A stretch of DNA of 7,485 nt, taken from Dehalococcoidales bacterium. GTDB lineage: Bacteria > Chloroflexota > Dehalococcoidia > Dehalococcoidales > RBG-16-60-22. The DNA lies in assembly GCA_030603605.1 (NCBI GenBank), contig JAUVXN010000058.1, positions 1 to 7,485 on the forward strand, given 5' to 3'. Under the pieces are notes generated by a model that was not told the origin of the DNA, did not search any database, and worked only from the letters and a program-made list of their open reading frames with translations. This document shows positions 1-5,029 of the stretch, piece by piece; the first letter of the stretch is position 1, and each line of letters starts with the position of its first letter. Both the position numbers and the translations under genes were made by a program.

Positions 1-480
1 GATGTCATTTTCCACGGCAGGGATTTGGCGGTGAATCTCATTAATGCTAGCTCGGCTTGAGGTATGGCAAATTAACAGCCTACCGCCCCTTTTAATTACC
101 CGGTTCATTTCAGCGAGGGCTCTTAGCTTATCCTGGAAGTGGGGAAAGCAGGAATTGCAGACTACAATATCAAAGATTTCATTACCCAGGGGGATATTAG
201 TTACATCAGCACAAAGGTAATCAATGTCTCCGTTGAAGCCCTTGGTGCAGGCACACCCCAGCATTTTCTCGGCAAAATCCAGGGCAACTATTCGCCCACC
301 CTTTCCCACCTCACGCAGGAGAAAGTGAATGAATACACCGGTCCCTGTCCCCACATCAAGTACAATAGAACCAGGCTTAATCTTCAAGCGTTTAGCCATT
401 CGCTCAAGCTTGGTTGTGTCCCTTTCCGAACTGGTTTCATCCCAGCTGGCAGCCTTCTCGTTGAAATATGCCCTAACCAT
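1..480 (-). CDS. Class I SAM-dependent methyltransferase, 3' end beyond window
   Basis: The first 160 codons are visible; the C-terminus lies past the left edge. The protein has a Rossmann-type SAM-binding domain: motif I VLDVGTGTG at residues 40-48, an acidic residue closing strand 2 (VALDFAEKML, Asp68), CADVTNIPL around Asp92, the FDIVVCNS strand-4 segment (103-110) and RVIKRGGRLLI (127-137). This is the UbiE/Methyltransf_11/25 type of fold; the substrate cannot be read from the sequence. The ATG start is 2 nt after the znuB stop (TAG-TA-ATG), with GGAAG 7 nt upstream inside the end of znuB, so translation is probably coupled to znuB. It is the last visible gene of the metal-transporter operon. 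Cysteines at 76, 78, 90, 108 and 111 are rather many for this fold. A role linked to metal or metalloid handling is possible but is inference only. Confidence 0.88.
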   Translation of the reverse strand, partial: MVRAYFNEKAASWDETSSERDTTKLERMAKRLKIKPGSIVLDVGTGTGVFIHFLLREVGKGGRIVALDFAEKMLGCACTKGFNGDIDYLCADVTNIPLGNEIFDIVVCNSCFPHFQDKLRALAEMNRVIKRGGRLLICHTSSRASINEIHRQIPAVENDI

Positions 481-482
481 TA

Positions 483-1325
483 CTATTCTTCCGAGAGTGG
501 TTTCTTTTGCCAACCTTTCACCTTCCTCTTGGGAGAGAAAATAGCGGCTATCATAAAGATTACCGATGAGGTAACTACTATTGTGGCGCCACTGGGAATG
601 TTGAAAAGGTAGGATATCAACAGACCTATCCAGCCAGAGAGAACACCAAAACCCGCCGAGAGCAGAAACATTCGTTTCATACTATAGGTAAGCTGGTAGG
701 CAGCGGCGGCTGGATTCAGAATCAGACTGAAGATAAGGAGTCCGCCTATAGAACGCAGGGAGGCAGTAATAGTAGCCCCAGTCAAGAACAGGATACCATA
801 TAAAATCAGCGTGGCCGGTAAACCCACCGAGAGGGCCATGTTACGGTGAAAAATGGTGGCCTGGATTTCCTTATAAAAGATAAAAACCAACCCCACCACC
901 ACCACGGTCACTACTGCCAAAAGTATGATATCGCTTCTGGTATTGGTGAGAATACTACCCCATAGTAACTCTAGGGCTCCCGATTTGGTGCCGGGCATCA
1001 GTCCCATAAAGAGGAAGGCAATCCCCAGCATAAGAGAAAAGATAACCCCTAATGAAGTTTCGGGACTAAGCTGCCCACGGTCAGCCAGAGGGCCAATAAT
1101 GGCTGCCGATAGCAGGCTAAAGGTAAAAGCGCCGACCAAGGGGTTAAAGCCCAGCCACAGTCCAAGCAGTGCTCCAGCAAAGGCAGCGTGTGCCATACAC
1201 ACGCCGATAAAGGGCATATGCATTAGCACCACGAAAACACCTATGGTAGCACAGGCAATACCACCTAGAAAGGCAGAGAGGATGGCATTCTGCATGAATT
1301 GGTAGCCAAAAATGGATAAATCCAA
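483..1325 (-). CDS. znuB: Metal ABC transporter permease (ZnuB/ABC-3 family)
   Basis: Integral membrane subunit, expected to form the channel through which a divalent metal released by the binding protein enters the cell. At 280 aa it has the usual family length and about seven to eight hydrophobic segments (roughly residues 12-34, 40-60, 63-80, 94-112, 132-151, 168-187, 192-211, 220-262). Family landmarks are the MAHAAFAGALLG segment (44-55, matching the SHAxxPG-like motif of ABC-3 permeases), PETSLGVIFS (88-97) and GGLLIFSLILNPAAAA (194-209). The start is TTG: AAGGAG lies 8 nt upstream and overlaps the region of the znuC stop, while the next Met (residue 11) would cut into the first membrane segment. 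Only 12 nt separate it from znuC. The tail after residue 264 is basic and probably cytoplasmic. Specificity for zinc, manganese or iron cannot be told from this subunit. Confidence 0.93.
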   Translation of the reverse strand: MDLSIFGYQFMQNAILSAFLGGIACATIGVFVVLMHMPFIGVCMAHAAFAGALLGLWLGFNPLVGAFTFSLLSAAIIGPLADRGQLSPETSLGVIFSLMLGIAFLFMGLMPGTKSGALELLWGSILTNTRSDIILLAVVTVVVVGLVFIFYKEIQATIFHRNMALSVGLPATLILYGILFLTGATITASLRSIGGLLIFSLILNPAAAAYQLTYSMKRMFLLSAGFGVLSGWIGLLISYLFNIPSGATIVVTSSVIFMIAAIFSPKRKVKGWQKKPLSEE

Positions 1326-1337
1326 GCCTAAGACTCC

Positions 1338-2120
1338 TTAACCCTGGCCCAAAATGACCTCTCTCCGCCTCTTCTCAACCGCCGAGATGGGCATATCATA
1401 TAGCTGACTGAGGTTATCATCAGTGAGCAGTTTATCAGGAGGGCCCTCAGCCTTGATGAGACCTTCTTTCATTAGCACCACCCGGTCACAAGCGACAGGC
1501 AGTGCCCCCAGGTCGTGGGTCACAAATAGAGTGGTAAGGTTCCGTGAATCATGAATTCGTTTCACCAGTTCCAGTATCTCCGTTTGTGCCTTCCAGTCCA
1601 GTGAAGCAGTTGGCTCATCGAGCAGAAACAATTCCGGCTCCTGTGCCAGACACCGGGCTATGGCTACCCGTTGTTGCTCACCGCCGGAGAGGTGACCAAT
1701 AGGTCGCCGGGCAAGGTGAGTCATACCCACCAGCTCCAGCATCTCGTCCACGATTTCCCAGTCGTGCCTGCCTGGTCTTCTAAGCAAACCCAAAAGCCCG
1801 TAGCGACCTATCATCACTACTTCACGGACATTCATTGGCATCCGTGGGTCTATGTTCTCAACTTGAGGCACATAGCCAACCTTTTTTCTCAGAGAGTGAC
1901 CATTACTCGGGGTGAGGTAGCCCCCCAAGACCCACACCCGCCCGCTAAGCAGTTTGCCCAGCCCATTAACTATGGTAAGAAGCGTAGTCTTTCCAGCACC
2001 GTTAGGACCGATAATACCAACGAACTCCCCAGACTCTACCTTAAGCGACACGCCCCGAAGAGCGATATCTTCCCGATAGGAAACCACGGCATCCTCAATA
2101 TTTATAACGGTAGCTCCCAC
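1338..2120 (-). CDS. znuC: Metal ABC transporter ATP-binding protein (ZnuC family)
   Basis: Cytoplasmic ATPase that powers the metal importer formed with the downstream permease. All ABC motifs are intact over 260 aa: Walker [10 protein letters not shown] (38-46), Q-loop VGYVPQ (Gln86), signature LSGGEQQR (144-151), Walker B LFLLDEP (164-170, catalytic Glu169), D-loop SLD (173-175) and switch His202 in VTHD. The [18 protein letters not shown] stretch after the Q-loop is typical of zinc/manganese ATPases of the ZnuC/MntB group. The start is GTG; GGAGG is 8 nt upstream and the next Met is residue 94, beyond Walker A, so a later start is excluded. It begins 33 nt after znuA and ends 12 nt before znuB. 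Nothing suggests decay. Confidence 0.95.
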   Translation of the reverse strand: MGATVINIEDAVVSYREDIALRGVSLKVESGEFVGIIGPNGAGKTTLLTIVNGLGKLLSGRVWVLGGYLTPSNGHSLRKKVGYVPQVENIDPRMPMNVREVVMIGRYGLLGLLRRPGRHDWEIVDEMLELVGMTHLARRPIGHLSGGEQQRVAIARCLAQEPELFLLDEPTASLDWKAQTEILELVKRIHDSRNLTTLFVTHDLGALPVACDRVVLMKEGLIKAEGPPDKLLTDDNLSQLYDMPISAVEKRRREVILGQG

Positions 2121-2153
2121 CTTCTTATCCTCCCTCTCTTACCTGGTATCCAT

Positions 2154-3011
2154 CTACTGAGCTATTGCCTCCAGTATCAACTCAATATTATAGTCAATAG
2201 CTTTCTCCCAGGTCTCGGTATTATCAAAGCCGCTAGGGAAATCGGAAAGTATTATTCTCTTGCAGCCGATGTCCATAGCTATTGGCAGCCCGGCATCCTG
2301 CCCGCTCTGCAGGTTATCGATAATCAGGGTTACATTTTCTTCCCTTCCCTTGTCCACCAGTTCTTTTACCACCTGTGGGGTAAATGAATCGGGCCTGCCA
2401 AAAACAGCCACGATATTGAGACCCGTCCATTGGACAAACCCGACCAGCATGTCAGCACACATTACATTGATGTCGGCAAGGTTTTCTTTAGCCAGTTTGG
2501 CTTCTATCTCAGCCTCTTTAGCCTCAATCCTATCCTTGTACTCGGCCGCCAGTTCCTGATAAGCAGCACTGTTTTCGGCATCTACCTCAGACAGGGCAGC
2601 CACAATCCTATCTACTGCCGCTAGTTGGACTGGTGGCGTCATCCAGTCGGGGTTTTCACCAACCTTAACATCAATCGTGGCTACGGTGAGGTCAGGATTA
2701 TTGGCTGAGGCGATTAGCTCCTGAGAAAATATCTCCCCCTGCCAGCCGTGCAGGAGAAAAAGGTCAGCCTCAGCTAGTTTCTGAATATCGCCGGGCTTGA
2801 CATCAAAATGCCCCGGGCACTGGGCGGGGGGAATAATGTTAACCACATCAACGAGGTCACCGCCCACTCGTTCCACAATTTGAGCCATCATGGAGGTGCT
2901 GGTAACTACCTTAAGCTGGGAAGTCTTTGCTGGTTCGCAACCGCTCAGAATTGAGGCAATGACGAGACTCAGGACCAAAATACCAATAATGAGACCTTTA
3001 GATTTTTTCAT
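2154..3011 (-). CDS. znuA: Metal-binding lipoprotein of ABC importer (ZnuA/TroA family), variant site
   Basis: Extracytoplasmic solute-binding protein that captures a metal and hands it to the permease. It has a lipoprotein signal: basic MKKSK, a hydrophobic stretch (7-22) and lipobox LSGC with Cys25 as the lipid-modified residue. The mature part follows the cluster A-I fold: VVTSTSMMAQIVERVGGD (35-52), PPAQCPGHFDVKPGDIQKL (61-79), ADLFLLHG (82-89), a helical, charged linker (about 150-178) and IILSDFPSG (253-261). His68 matches the first metal ligand of ZnuA/TroA. The usual second His (DPHxW) is replaced by NPDWMTPP (Asp122) and the third (HxAFxY) by VMCADMLVGF (Cys185, Asp187); Asp257 may serve as the last ligand. 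The His-rich loop of many zinc-specific ZnuA proteins is absent. The metal is therefore uncertain. ATG start; an AAAGGA sequence lies about 12 nt upstream. First gene of the operon. Confidence 0.88.
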   Translation of the reverse strand: MKKSKGLIIGILVLSLVIASILSGCEPAKTSQLKVVTSTSMMAQIVERVGGDLVDVVNIIPPAQCPGHFDVKPGDIQKLAEADLFLLHGWQGEIFSQELIASANNPDLTVATIDVKVGENPDWMTPPVQLAAVDRIVAALSEVDAENSAAYQELAAEYKDRIEAKEAEIEAKLAKENLADINVMCADMLVGFVQWTGLNIVAVFGRPDSFTPQVVKELVDKGREENVTLIIDNLQSGQDAGLPIAMDIGCKRIILSDFPSGFDNTETWEKAIDYNIELILEAIAQ

Positions 3012-3029
3012 AAAGTATGATTTTCCTTT

Positions 3030-3058
3030 CTATAATGTTTCTGATTGTTTATAAGCAA
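3030..3058 (-). promoter_or_regulatory. Likely promoter of the znuA operon
   Basis: On the minus strand a TTGCTT -35-like box (3058-3053) is followed after 17 nt by TTATAG (3035-3030), or after 18 nt by TATAGA. The -10 match is weak. The position is supported by comparison with fur: the -35 box lies 5 nt after the end of the 36-bp repeat in both places. Transcription would start roughly 10 nt before the Shine-Dalgarno sequence of znuA. Confidence 0.5.
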
Positions 3059-3063
3059 TTTGA

Positions 3064-3099
3064 TGCACCTGCAACTAAACGCAATAATAAATTAAAAAA
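3064..3099. repeat. 36-bp imperfect repeat, copy 1 (upstream of znuA)
   Basis: This copy matches 3590-3625 at 31 of 36 positions in the same orientation; the five differences (positions 6, 11, 17, 25 and 27 of the repeat) are all transitions. It lies between the fur stop and the znuA promoter. The core CTGCA-ACTAAA-CGCAA (3069-3084) is a degraded form of the dyad seen in copy 2, and one end is an A-tract. It is probably a regulator-binding site or upstream promoter element shared by znuA and fur. Confidence 0.75.
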
Positions 3100-3101
3100 A
3101 A

Positions 3102-3524
3102 TTATTTCCGGCACTCCTCACAGAGACCAAAAATAGCCAGATGACTCAGCCGAGCACTGAAGTTATACCGATGAAATAAAACATCCTGGAGACGAGCCAG
3201 TGTTGATTCATCAATATCAATTATAGTCCCACATTTCTCGCAGACCAGGTGATGGTGGTGCCCTTTATCCGCCGAATGATACCTGACCCGACCTCCCCCG
3301 AGGTCGGTCTCAGTTACCAGACCGAGTCGTTTTAACAGTTCCAGGGTGCGATAGACAGTTGAGATGTTAACCTGAGGGTATTTAGCCGCAATCTGGGCAT
3401 AGATTTCCTCGGCGCTAATATGGTCGTCGCTATCCTCAATAGCCGACAAAACCATTATCCGCTGAGGCGTCAGCCGATATCCTAGCTCGCTTAACTTATT
3501 AGCCATACCTCCGGGCTGTTTCAC
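3102..3524 (-). CDS. fur: Fur-family metal-responsive transcriptional regulator
   Basis: DNA-binding repressor of the Fur/Zur/PerR/Mur family, 140 aa, the usual length. The N-terminal winged helix includes RLTPQRIMVLSAIE (17-30) and recognition helix NISTVYRTLELL (53-64). The C-terminal dimerisation and metal domain has HHHHLVCEKCG (89-99) and a terminal CEEC, giving the structural zinc site Cys95/Cys98 with Cys135/Cys138. The gene lies just upstream of, and in line with, the metal-uptake operon, which suggests it senses the metal that operon imports (zinc, manganese or iron); the sequence alone does not separate Fur from Zur. The GTG start is preferred: AGGTG lies 8 nt upstream, whereas the Met at residue 7 has GGAGG only 1 nt away. 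Its own promoter and a copy of the 36-bp repeat lie upstream, so autoregulation is likely. Confidence 0.93.
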   Translation of the reverse strand: MKQPGGMANKLSELGYRLTPQRIMVLSAIEDSDDHISAEEIYAQIAAKYPQVNISTVYRTLELLKRLGLVTETDLGGGRVRYHSADKGHHHHLVCEKCGTIIDIDESTLARLQDVLFHRYNFSARLSHLAIFGLCEECRK

Positions 3525-3555
3525 TTAACCTTCACCTAATTTAACAAACTAATAT

Positions 3556-3584
3556 ATTGTACCGGATAAAAATAATTTCCGCAA
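3556..3584 (-). promoter_or_regulatory. Promoter of fur
   Basis: On the minus strand TTGCGG (-35, 3584-3579) and TACAAT (-10, 3561-3556) are separated by exactly 17 nt. Transcription would start near 3549, about 25 nt before the GTG start. The 36-bp repeat ends 5 nt upstream of the -35 box. Confidence 0.7.
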
Positions 3585-3589
3585 GCTTT

Positions 3590-3625
3590 TGCACTTGCAG
3601 CTAAATGCAATAACAGATTAAAAAA
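3590..3625. repeat. 36-bp imperfect repeat, copy 2 (upstream of fur)
   Basis: Second copy of the element at 3064-3099. Here the core is a perfect 16-bp dyad, TTGCA-GCTAAA-TGCAA (3595-3610), which is a plausible site for a dimeric regulator such as the Fur-family protein encoded next to it. An adjacent TGCA (3590-3593) repeats the half-site, and an A-tract follows on the promoter-distal side. The copy lies between the dtd stop and the fur promoter. Function is inferred from placement. Confidence 0.78.
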
Positions 3626-3656
3626 TTCACCGTTCTATTGCCAGGGGAAAATGCGC

Positions 3657-4106
3657 CTAAAATTTTCGTTTACTCTCCAATAGTATCGTTACTGGACCAT
3701 CATTATGGATTTCTACCTGCATATATTGCTGAAAACGCCCGGTGGCCACCCTTAATCCGGTGGCACGAGCCTGCTCCACAAATCGCTCAAATATCTCCTC
3801 GGCCTGGGCCGGCGGTGCCGCCTCAATAAAGCTAGGACGACGACCCTTTCTAGTATCAGCCAACAGAGTAAATTGGCTCACCACTAATAGCTCACCCTTG
3901 ATATCCAGAGCGGAAAGGTTAAACCTGCCCTCTTCATCGGAAAAAATACGCAGGCTAACAATTTTTTGTGCCAGATATTGCGCATCCTTTTCTGTATCCC
4001 CACTGGCTACTCCTACAAAAACCACCAGCCCCCGACCTATCCTACCCACCACCTCACCACCAACGCTAACTGAGGCTCTGGTGACTCGCTGTAGCAGTGC
4101 CTTCAC
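3657..4106 (-). CDS. dtd: D-aminoacyl-tRNA deacylase (DTD)
   Basis: Cytosolic proofreading enzyme that hydrolyses D-amino acids from mischarged tRNAs and also clears glycine from tRNA-Ala. At 149 aa it is full length. Both signature motifs are present: SQFTLLADTRKGRRPSF (77-93) and NDGPVTILLES (135-145), with the Gly137-Pro138 pair that forms the cross-subunit cis-proline element. The N-terminus MKALLQRVTRASVSV is typical. The GTG start overlaps the stop of the upstream zinc-ribbon gene (GTGA) and has a GGAAGGAG sequence ending 8 nt upstream, so the two genes are co-transcribed and probably translationally coupled. No clear terminator follows; readthrough toward fur is possible. Confidence 0.96.
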   Translation of the reverse strand: MKALLQRVTRASVSVGGEVVGRIGRGLVVFVGVASGDTEKDAQYLAQKIVSLRIFSDEEGRFNLSALDIKGELLVVSQFTLLADTRKGRRPSFIEAAPPAQAEEIFERFVEQARATGLRVATGRFQQYMQVEIHNDGPVTILLESKRKF

Positions 4107-4342
4107 CCCTGCTTCTCCTTCCGTTTACCCTTATCAGGCGTCCTCTCCTCGGTTTTCTCACCACCTTTACGATTATCCGTAATATAGAAGCCGCTCCCCT
4201 TAAAGATAACAGGAATGGAGTGAAGGACACGGCGAGCTTTCCCCTGGCACTTGGGGCATATAGCCACCGGCTCCTCATCAAATCTCTGCTTCCTTTCAAA
4301 ATGAAAGCGACAAAGACTACACTTATACTCATAGATAGGCAC
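4103..4342 (-). CDS. FmdB-family zinc-ribbon protein
   Basis: Small (79 aa) putative regulatory or RNA/DNA-associated protein of the FmdB/CxxC_CxxC_SSSS group. It opens with the family start MPIYEYKCSLC and has Cys8/Cys11 and Cys29/Cys32, which would bind one zinc. The GSGFYITD segment (49-56) is also typical of the family. The last 22 residues are highly charged, rich in Lys, Glu and Arg, and probably disordered. The biochemical role of the family is not established. The start is GTG; GAGG lies 7 nt upstream, and the canonical N-terminus fixes it. It is the first gene of a two-gene unit with dtd, sharing 4 nt with it. Confidence 0.9.
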   Translation of the reverse strand: MPIYEYKCSLCRFHFERKQRFDEEPVAICPKCQGKARRVLHSIPVIFKGSGFYITDNRKGGEKTEERTPDKGKRKEKQG

Positions 4343-4372
4343 TACTTTACCTCACATAATTTTTGCCCATAT

Positions 4373-4401
4373 ATTCTACAGCAATAGCTCTACTAAGGCA
4401 A
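4373..4401 (-). promoter_or_regulatory. Promoter of the zinc-ribbon/dtd unit
   Basis: On the minus strand TTGCCT (4401-4396) and TAGAAT (4378-4373) are separated by 17 nt. The -10 box matches consensus at five of six positions. Transcription would start near 4366, about 24 nt before the GTG start. Confidence 0.65.
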
Positions 4402-4467
4402 TTTGAAATTGTTTATCAACTTCACCCTCTTGTTGCCCTTCTTTCAATAAATGACCCAATATTTTCC

Positions 4468-4496
4468 TAGACTTTTAAGCAAAAAGGGAGTAAAAT
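4468..4496 (+). promoter_or_regulatory. Putative promoter of the leader/SWIM transcript
   Basis: TAGACT (4468-4473) and TAAAAT (4491-4496) are separated by 17 nt. The region is AT-rich, so other -10-like boxes exist (for example 4508-4513, which lacks a good -35). Transcription would begin near 4503, giving a leader of about 125 nt before the SWIM gene. Confidence 0.5.
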
Positions 4497-4533
4497 TAAG
4501 TAAATGATAAAATGTTAATTAGAGGTAGATAAT

Positions 4534-4578
4534 ATGCGTTTAGTAGCTACAATTTTAACAAGTAATACAGAAAAGTAA
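4534..4578 (+). CDS. Putative 14-aa leader peptide upstream of the SWIM gene
   Basis: A short reading frame encodes MRLVATILTSNTEK and ends in TAA exactly at the base of the terminator hairpin that follows. AGAGG (4521-4525) lies 8 nt before its ATG, so it could be translated. The peptide has three Thr and two Leu but no long run of one amino acid, so a classical amino-acid attenuator is not obvious. A ribosome at its stop codon would cover the left arm of the hairpin and could let RNA polymerase pass. A frame this short can arise by chance; the support is its ribosome site and its exact position. Confidence 0.4.
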   Translation: MRLVATILTSNTEK

Positions 4579-4608
4579 GCACTGAGTCTAATTAGGCCAG
4601 TGCTTTTT
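4577..4608 (+). terminator. Intrinsic terminator, possible attenuator before the SWIM gene
   Basis: The arms AAGCACTG (4577-4584) and CAGTGCTT (4598-4605) pair perfectly. After a single bulged A (4585) the stem continues as GTCT/AGGC (4586-4589 with 4594-4597, one G-U pair) and closes on an AATT loop. A T-run (4604-4608) follows at once. It lies within the leader of the SWIM gene, 19 nt before its start, so it either ends a short RNA or controls readthrough into that gene. On the opposite strand the T-run is lacking, so it acts on plus-strand transcripts. Confidence 0.8.
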
Positions 4609-4627
4609 AGGTTAAGGAGGTGTAGTT

Positions 4628-4888
4628 ATGCAGTCCAGCCTGATTGGGAAAATCGAAAAGGCCAAACGCTACGCTCAGGAGCCAGAGCGGGTTACATTCT
4701 CTGAGCTTTCAGTAAAATTCCGAGGAGAGAATAACGACTACACTACTGAATACAAAGATGGAAAGTGGCATTGCTCGTGCCCCTTTTTCTCAACTTGGGA
4801 GGTTTGCAGCCATACCATGGCACTGGAGAGAATGCTAAGCAATATGCTACCTGAAGAAGCTCTGACTACACAATATACTACCCCTTGA
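4628..4888 (+). CDS. Small SWIM zinc-finger protein
   Basis: A protein of 86 aa made almost entirely of a SWIM domain. The metal ligands are Cys49-x-Cys51, then Cys60-x-His62 (C-x-C-x8-C-x-H), within WHCSCPFFSTWEVCSHTMAL. The first 45 residues form a basic helix and two probable strands (VTFSELSVKFRG, YTTEYKDGKW), as usual before the motif. SWIM domains bind DNA or protein partners and occur in bacterial SNF2-type ATPases and in recombination-related proteins; a free-standing one has no assigned role. The ATG start has an excellent ribosome site, AAGGAGGT, 6 nt upstream. It is alone on its strand, preceded by a leader ORF and terminator, and followed by the convergent folC. The short length looks natural, not truncated. 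Confidence 0.88.
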   Translation: MQSSLIGKIEKAKRYAQEPERVTFSELSVKFRGENNDYTTEYKDGKWHCSCPFFSTWEVCSHTMALERMLSNMLPEEALTTQYTTP

Positions 4889-4995
4889 GTTTCACTTGCC
4901 AGCCTTACCCCGTTAGAGACGATTCTATCGGCAATTACCTTGTTTTTTCACAATCAACTTCTTGCCTGCCCTGACGCCTAATTATACCTTCTTAC

Positions 4996-5010
4996 GCTTC
5001 CACCGGAAGC
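4996..5010. other. Short perfect hairpin between the SWIM gene and folC
   Basis: GCTTCC-ACC-GGAAGC forms a 6-bp stem with a 3-nt loop, 20 nt past the folC stop on the minus strand. It has no real T-run on either strand, so it is at best a weak or factor-assisted end for folC, or a bidirectional 3' element. The rest of the 141-nt gap (4889-5029) between these convergent genes shows no gene or other clear signal. Confidence 0.3.
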
Positions 5011-5029
5011 AGTCACTTCTTTTCATTGG

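Noticed and set aside
139..612. Open frame of 157 codons on the plus strand
   Set aside because: It is antisense to the methyltransferase and the end of znuB, both of which have clear family motifs; its translation has no recognisable domain.
1671..2387. Open frame of 238 codons on the plus strand
   Set aside because: It runs antisense across znuC and znuA, which are certain genes, spans their junction, and has low-complexity, non-protein-like content.
3064..3625. The two 36-bp repeats as a CRISPR array or mobile-element ends
   Set aside because: There are only two copies, in the same orientation, with a whole fur gene between them. There are no regular spacers, no transposase and no inverted termini; placement relative to promoters explains them better.
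3742..4182. Open frame of 146 codons on the plus strand opposite dtd
   Set aside because: Shadow of dtd and the zinc-ribbon gene; no motif and no ribosome site.
4066..4332. Second minus-strand frame overlapping the zinc-ribbon gene
   Set aside because: The other frame starts with the canonical MPIYEYKC and has the CxxC pairs; this one is Arg/Ser-rich shadow sequence.
4503..4608. T-box or known metabolite riboswitch in the SWIM leader
   Set aside because: The leader is too short and lacks the T-box sequence or any conserved riboswitch core; only a single hairpin is evident.
4895..4948. Possible terminator ending in the T-run at 4943-4948 after the SWIM gene
   Set aside because: Only a 4-bp CGAT/ATCG stem or a long-range 5-bp pairing can be drawn, and neither abuts the T-run.
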